Source: Prostheceraeus crozeri (lineage: Eukaryota > Platyhelminthes > Polycladida > Euryleptidae). Taken from it: a DNA stretch of 64,000 nt. The position numbers and the translations under genes were made by a program. The stretch covers positions 1-64,000 of the forward strand of contig CAJQUW010005707.1 of assembly GCA_907163375.1 (NCBI GenBank), in the 5' to 3' direction. The notes below the pieces were generated by a model, which was not told the DNA's origin, ran no database searches, and saw only the letters and a list, made by a program, of their open reading frames with translations. Shown one piece after another: positions 58,452 through 64,000 of this stretch; positions within the stretch are counted from its first letter, which is position 1; every line of letters begins with the position of its first letter.

Positions 58452-61418
58452 CCCATATTATACCACTGTCCCTAAAAAGGGACGCTTAATCTTTCGACTG
58501 TCAACGTCAAAATATAACATTAATGAACAAACTTAGAGATTAACGGGAAGCTATTTACCAAATATATTAATAATATACATGGATTTGTCTTGAATATTAT
58601 CTGTACTACTACTCAGATGATAGAGTTCTGTATTTTTAAGATTTATTAGTAAAAAAATAAAAAAATATTTTCTAATACTCATTTACATGACCCATTATAC
58701 TTAACTTCTAGGAATGTGATAATCCTTAGTTGTTTGATGCATTGTTGTGATGCAGTCAAAATATGATTGCAAAATAATTTATCTGTTTGGAGAAATAATC
58801 GATTATGTAACCGTCCCGATTTAGGGACGTTGGGTACGAATGACCCCCGTGACATTGAAAAATGAAAACATTCAGAACGTCATTTGAATAAACTTCTGAC
58901 TCATTTTATGTGTTGTGGTACACATGTTCCTTTCATTTTTTCTAAATTTAGTTATGTTTTGTAAAATTATTTCAGTTAGTTTTTGTTTAAATCTCATGGA
59001 ATTTGAATTCATGCAGTCTAATATATGCGAAATCAAGAAATGGCGTCCAAAAAGACAAGAACCAAAAGTCGAAACGGTAAGTTTTAATTTCATCTAAATA
59101 ATTGTTCTCAGGGTATGCTATGATAATCGCAATGAACTGTATGTAGTAGAAGGTTAGTATCTACATTAAATGTGCCAGTCAATAGCAAGATTAATATTTT
59201 ACCTATAGGTAGGGGTAGGCCTATAAATGTTGTATATAAACATATTGGCTACATATTAGTAATATCTCAATGGCGGTTAACCGACGATTGAATGAATAGC
59301 TATCCATTATCAAAATAGGCTGTAGGCTTGATAGTTGGACAGTTTACATCTGTTTTAATTAATTTACTTTCCAAAGTAGGCTACTGTTAATTTCTGTATC
59401 GCTCTCATTAGTTTGAAGCTTATTAGTCTACACTAGCGCTTTAATGATATGTTACTATAATCATAATCTTTTCATTAGATATGGAATTATCTTAGTTTCT
59501 GTAAGGTAAAACGTCAATCGAATGCAAAATGATGACAAGCATCTTCATTCATCTTCTTTACATTTCAGGAAGATGAGTTATCAATTGCGGATGCCTCAAA
59601 TCAACCAAAATCACGATTTGCCAAATACCGAAATCGAGAGTGCAGCAGAATTATATCATCTCGATGGAGAAAGGAAGATATTCCGACGAATTTATCTACT
59701 CAAAGAAGTTGGACAAACGATATGCCATCACTGATTAATGAATCCGATTCCCCTAGCACGATATTTGAAAAAAATTTTTGATGACGATGTTATTTCTATG
59801 ATAATGGAAGAAACTACAAGGTATGCTGTTAGTAATGGAAAACATAATTTTCAAGTGGCATCAAATGAGATACGCTTAGTTTTGGCAATTCTTATCATTT
59901 CTGGATACGTTCCTCTTCCTAGAAGGAAAAAGTATTGGGAGTTAAAGTCTGATGTTCACAACGAAGCTGTATCAAAGGCAATGTCCAGAAATCGTTTTGA
60001 TGAAATCATTCGATATCTACATTTGGCAGACAATGACCATTTATCTTCGGACGACCGGTTTTCGAAAGTTCGTCCTCTACTTGACAAAATGAATGAGAGA
60101 TGTTTGAAAATCCAGCCAAATGAACAAGAATTATCAATTGACGAGTCGATGACTCCATATTTTGGACGTCATGGCAACAAACAATGTATAAGGAATAAGC
60201 CCATTCGATTTGGTTTCAAAACATGGGTGTTGGCTACCAGTGGAGGCTATGTAATACAATTCAATCCGTATCAAGGCAGTAAATCAACGTATGACAAAAA
60301 TCTTGGATTAGGTTATAGCGTGGTCACCAATCTTCTTGATTCGCTTCCAAGCCACCTCCCCTTTTGTGTGACATTCGACAATTTTTTTACGTCATTACGT
60401 CTTGTTTCTGATTTAGCCGAAGAAGGATTCGGAGCAACAGGGACAATCAGAGGTAATCGGCTTCAAAAATGTTCGATTTCCTCTTCCAAAGAATTAAGTA
60501 AACAACCGAGAGGAGCATTTGATTACCGCTACGATCGACAAAATGAAATCATAACTGTAAGTTGGAATGATAACAGTGTTGTTACACTGGTATCCAACAT
60601 ACACGGTGTCTTCCCTTTGAATAGCGCCAAAAGGTGGTCAATGAAAGAAAAGAAATTCATGCAGGTTGAGCAACCACGCATCGTACAAGCGTATAACAAA
60701 GCTATGGGAGGGGTCGATCGTATGGATCAAAGTGTCTCTTGCTATCGAATAAACATCAGGACAAAGAAATGGTGGTGGCCTTTCTTTGCGCATTGCTTAG
60801 ATATGGCATTGCAAAATGCCTGGCTATTACATAGAAAAAACAGTTCAGAAAAATTGGATCAACTGTCTTTCAGACGAGAGATTGTTGATGTCTACTTGCG
60901 ACGGTATTCAGCTTCAAATGAAAATTCACCAGTAGCACGAAAGATTGCACGCTTGGATAATAAAGTCCCAGGTGAGATTAGACGTGATGGAAAAAGGCCT
61001 TTCATCATCTCAGAAAGTACACAAAGAAGATGCGCCTATTGTGGGAAGAAAACTTACAGACGTTGCATGAAGTGCCAAGTGCCTCTCTACCTTGAATGTT
61101 TGCAAACCTTCCATCAATGACTTCTGATTTAAATGTTGTAAAAGTGAACAATCGATCACTGCATCAATCCTTGACTTGATGAAGAAGTGTAAATTTAATA
61201 AAAACGAAAAGAAAAAATCATATGTTATATATGTCTTATGCGGAATACCAGTACCCATTCGTACCCAGTGTCCCTATAAAGGGACGTTTACTAAATCGTA
61301 TATAATTACTTATAACCTTGATTATTTTCATAAATAATGTCGAATTGGTGATTAATCAAAGTAGAAAAATGCAATTTTCAGAAAGAAAATAAAAAAATCA
61401 ATTTTGGGTTAATATGGG
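58452..61418 (+). mobile_element. piggyBac element, 2.97 kb, TTAA flanks, near-intact
   Basis: TTAA at 58448-58451 and 61419-61422 flank ends CCCATATTATACC and, in reverse complement, CCCATATTAACCC. A subterminal inverted motif GTCCCTAAAAAGGGAC lies at 58469-58484, GATTTAGGGACG at about 58819, and GTCCCTATAAAGGGAC near the right end (61270-61285). This is the canonical piggyBac layout with candidate transposase-binding hairpins at both ends. Confidence 0.88.
58996..61120 (+). pseudogene. piggyBac transposase, two exons, one frameshift
   Basis: Exon 1 (58996-59076, start MEFEFMQSNICEIKKW, basic end) joins exon 2 (from 59569) in phase across a 492-bp intron with GTAAGT and TTTACATTTCAG sites. 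Exon 2 reads to NESDSPSTIFEK, then goes out of frame in the A7T5 run at 59768-59779. One base less would restore FEK-FFDDDV. The rest, 59738-61120, is open for 460 codons (numbered from 59738). It holds the catalytic Asp 135 in ELSIDESM, Asp 214 in TFDNFFTS, Asp 327 and Asp 330 in GGVDRMDQ. A C-terminal cysteine-rich zinc domain RRCAYCGKKTYRRCMKCQ lies at about 429-446. Length and domain order match a full piggyBac transposase, which excises and inserts at TTAA without footprint. Apart from the single run-length change this copy could code. Confidence 0.9.
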
Positions 61419-61422
61419 TTAA

Positions 61423-62186
61423 TGTTATTGTCTCTGTACATTGTTCATCAAAAGCTCTACTGTACTCGGATGTCCGAGTTCTCTTCTGTTGCAGCCAAAC
61501 ACAGCAAAAAACAAAATTTAAAAATTTTAGTTGTTGCATTCGGCCTGAAGCAGCAATGAGGTAGGATGGGAAATTGCACTTGGATAAAGAATGCGGAAAG
61601 CAATTAATGCTTGTTTACACCTTCAGCGTTGTCGATGAGGTGGTGTCCTGCATTACAATCGTCAGGTGTTTTCCCTGGTGATGCAATTACTCAAATAGGA
61701 AGCGGCGATAACAAGCTGATCAAAGGCGGAAATGTTTGTCGGAACGCGTAGAGAGCTTCAACACACAGTGAATTTGCATGTATTTGATAGAAAAAACGCA
61801 ATTTAGGTGGACTCGGTTCAAAAGATCGACTGCTTTCTGGTATGTGTTAATGCCACATTACTAACGAGGCGATTGAGAAGTTCGCGGTCTAGCAGTGTCG
61901 ATTTCCCTGGGTAATCAAGGTAAACATTGGTATACTGTCAAATTATCATGTTAAACCAACTTTTGCCGTTTCATTCTTAATGATGGAGCAATTCTTCCTT
62001 ACTCTCGGTGTCTTAAATACAACTCTTTCTATAATACCTAAATACCTATAATCTTTTTTTATATATATTTTTCATATGTTCGGAGCTTATTAGTAAAACA
62101 TTACAAAATTGATGACAGAAGATTCAATGGTACAGATCTGAGGAAACATACAGCATGGAAACAATAATATCCAATAATATCTCTAG
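61423..62186. other. no gene recognised
   Basis: AT-rich spacer. GGTATGTGTTAATGCCAC near 61838 faintly resembles the hairpin of the deleted piggyBac copy at 57420, but no end structure is seen. Confidence 0.45.
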
Positions 62187-62862
62187 TTGGCAGACTTTAG
62201 GGTAAACACTCATCTCAAACATTGTCCTGTATTGCGGAAATGTTATATGTCTTATTTCTTCAGTATGAGCGAATCAAGTTCACCGATTGACTCATATGTT
62301 TGTGTAACCGACGGATATTTTATACGTTTTCAAGTTATTGAAGAACTGAAGCCATTTCAGTTACTTGATATCAAAGGATTTCCAGGTTATTCAAAGCAAT
62401 TTCCGAATGATTTGTTTTGTTCTGTCGATGTAGACAAAGTACATGTCTTGCCAGACAAATTCCTTGATGAATTGCAAGTTTTGCATAAAACTAATGAGTC
62501 TGTTGGTCAAACAGTAAGTGCATCAGGGTTTCTGAATCTGTTAATAGGTGATTTTTCTAATGTTTTTCCCGAGATTGATAATTTACTCAAAGCATTCACC
62601 ACACTTAGCGTGTGAAAGTAGAGAAAAAATATTTCTCTGTACTCTCAAAAGAATTAAAAGATTTTCTAGGACAATGATAGATTGTGTGTCTTATCTTTCA
62701 ATTGAAAATTTGATAAAAAGTGCATCTGAAAAATGGCAATCAGATGTTATCGATATTTTTTGCAATGTCAGGAAAAAGAAAAGAATTGAAGAAAAATTGA
62801 TAATTCTAAGTTTGATGGGCATAGGTATTTACCTGGGAATGAGAAACAATAACCGCCGATGA
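62187..62862 (+). pseudogene. hAT transposase C-terminal fragment
   Basis: Frame 62187-62615 ends FLNLLIGDFSNVFPEIDNLL then KAFTTLSV. The frame from 62548 continues with CTLKRIKRFSRTMIDCVSYL, SIENLIKSASEKWQ and VIDIFCNVRKKKR. Together this is the order of the hAT C-terminal dimerisation domain (FPE..NLL..L.TLPVSS...ER.FS.LKRIKT.LR..M...RL..L.LLSIE). A single frame change near 62600 falls at the point where relatives have the SSxxSERSFS turn. The N-terminal 80 residues are not recognised. I infer a remnant of a ZMYM/TTF-type hAT transposase rather than a host gene. Confidence 0.65.
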
Positions 62863-62945
62863 ATCAAACCTAGATTGCTTCGTGCCAGGCCATATCGCAC
62901 AGGTGGTTAAATATTGCGCAATATGTCAACAACGCATGAAGGCTC

Positions 62946-63233
62946 ATGAAAGGCTTGCTCTTCCATCAAGAGAACGCGCCTGCTCACACCTCCACCGCCG
63001 CCATTTGTTCCATCCAAGGTTGTGGGTTTGTCAACTTTTCCTATTCCCCAGATGTGATTCCATCGAAATTTCATCTCTTCCCCTAGATGACATTGGAGCA
63101 CACAGTGTTCGGCATTTTGGATCCAGCAGGCTTTATGGAGTCATCGAAGGAGTATTTAGACTCAAAGAATTTAGGCTTCGACGAGCAAGGGATCCAGGCA
63201 CTGCAGCAACACTGGGCTAAGTGTGTCGATTGA
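62946..63233 (+). pseudogene. mariner transposase C-terminal fragment
   Basis: One frame from 62946 to the TGA at 63231-63233, with a TAG at 63084-63086, gives LLFHQENAPAHTSTAAICSI, FSYSPDVIPSKFHLFP and YLDSKNLGFDEQGIQALQQH then WAKCVD. This is the C-terminal third of a mariner D,D34D transposase. The second catalytic Asp (HQDN) reads Glu, and the third (PSDYHLF) reads Lys. The interval between them is three residues short of the usual 34. The sequence is dead and lies 84 bp after the hAT fragment. Confidence 0.85.
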
Positions 63234-63253
63234 AGGATGGATCATGTCGCAAA

Positions 63254-64000
63254 ATATACAAGCATGACTTTCGAAATGTGTCTCTTTCTTTCTCGGGCCA
63301 TGAATTTTATGCTTCCAACATCTGTGCTTCTACTAACGAACATCGAAAGTGTTGAGCTCTCTTATTTTGGGAAAGGAGAGTCAAAAAGTACATGTACTCA
63401 GTAGTATGCCCTTTGAACGTCCTCAAGCATTGCTTATGTGCTCAAGCAAACTTTAGTGGTCAGCGGAAGCGTCTGAATGTAGCTGTGATTTGTAATCTTT
63501 AAATATTGTGTCTCAGAAATGAGGCTCCTGACTCGCCTTTCACAACATTTTGCTCGATGACATTCCATTCCAGGTTTATCTTCTTGGTTTCTCATCTGGC
63601 ATTTTATTACCGGAGCTTCTGTTACTGCAGCAGCCATCATCATTACACAATCAATTCACTCTGCACGCGATCTCACATATTCAGATCGGTTGGCACATCA
63701 AAGTTTCAGAGATGTACAAGCATCAAAATGATAAAGAGTTCGAAGATGTGCTGTTGTACTCCAGGAATCTTGATGAGACAAACTTTCCTCCTTGGGGCAT
63801 CAAAAGCGATGACGACAACGAAATATTTTGTTTCAATTAATTTTCTGGCGCCAAGCGAGATACTGCTGTTGTCTTTCATCATTGAGAGCATCATCAGACA
63901 GCAGCTCCATTGTACGCCTGAATTGAGAAAGTAGAACTAAAATTCAGAGGAAAACAACCGAACGTTTCTACCGACGAGGAATCGCCTTACAGCAAGAATT
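63254..64000. other. no certain gene
   Basis: Two overlapping plus frames (63506-63934, 63550-63840) are open. The second has acidic and aromatic segments (EFEDVLLYSRNLDETNFPPW), but I recognise no family, and the minus strand is partly open too. Confidence 0.4.

Noticed and set aside
61838..61865. Right end of the deleted piggyBac copy
   Set aside because: Only a short partial resemblance to the hairpin at 57420, with no TTAA at the expected position.

Overview
This is a gene-poor, AT-rich stretch of an animal genome, and almost everything recognisable in it is a transposable element. No intact host gene could be identified. The GT..AG introns, the mix of DNA transposons (hAT, piggyBac, mariner/pogo, CACTA-like, Sola-like), a Penelope-like and an RTE-like retroelement, tRNA-derived SINE heads and frequent TACATGTA and TAGGCCTA words suggest a metazoan, most likely a marine invertebrate such as an echinoderm or lophotrochozoan. 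The taxon is an inference from style, not a match.

Layout. Bases 1-5.2 kb: an unrecognised coding-like fragment, a Penelope GIY-YIG remnant, a small hairpin MITE and a foldback element with 76-bp tandem repeats in one arm. 5.2-17.7 kb: nested insertions. A hAT MITE (family A) is split by an 11.8-kb CACTA-like element. That element holds an 8.4-kb CACTA-like element, which contains pogo/mariner-like MITEs and exons of an unrecognised intron-containing gene. 17.7-22.1 kb: featureless. 22.1-27.7 kb: a TTAA-flanked piggyBac MITE and a nearly intact Sola-like DDE transposon with one frameshift. 28-34.4 kb: hAT family C copy 1, a 434-bp inverted-repeat element, two head-to-head family A copies (one with three further inserts), and a short CACTA-like element. 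34.8-37.8 kb: a DDE transposon with a perfect 8-bp target duplication and a broken transposase. 37.8-42 kb: two SINE heads and family C copies 3 and 2. 42.9-45.9 kb: an unclassified inverted-repeat element. 48.9 kb: a 224-bp CACTA-like MITE. 51.4-52.3 kb: a second piggyBac MITE. 53.5-56.8 kb: an RTE-like LINE, its 3' end against a deleted piggyBac copy. 58.4-61.4 kb: a piggyBac element intact except for one frameshift. 62.2-63.2 kb: hAT and mariner transposase remnants.

How it fits together: there is no operon-like or pathway logic. The value of the window is in insertion order, target duplications, families present in several copies, and two DNA transposons (25-27.7 kb, 58.4-61.4 kb) broken so lightly that related active copies may exist. 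The least explained item is the multi-exon reading frame at 11,994-14,105.
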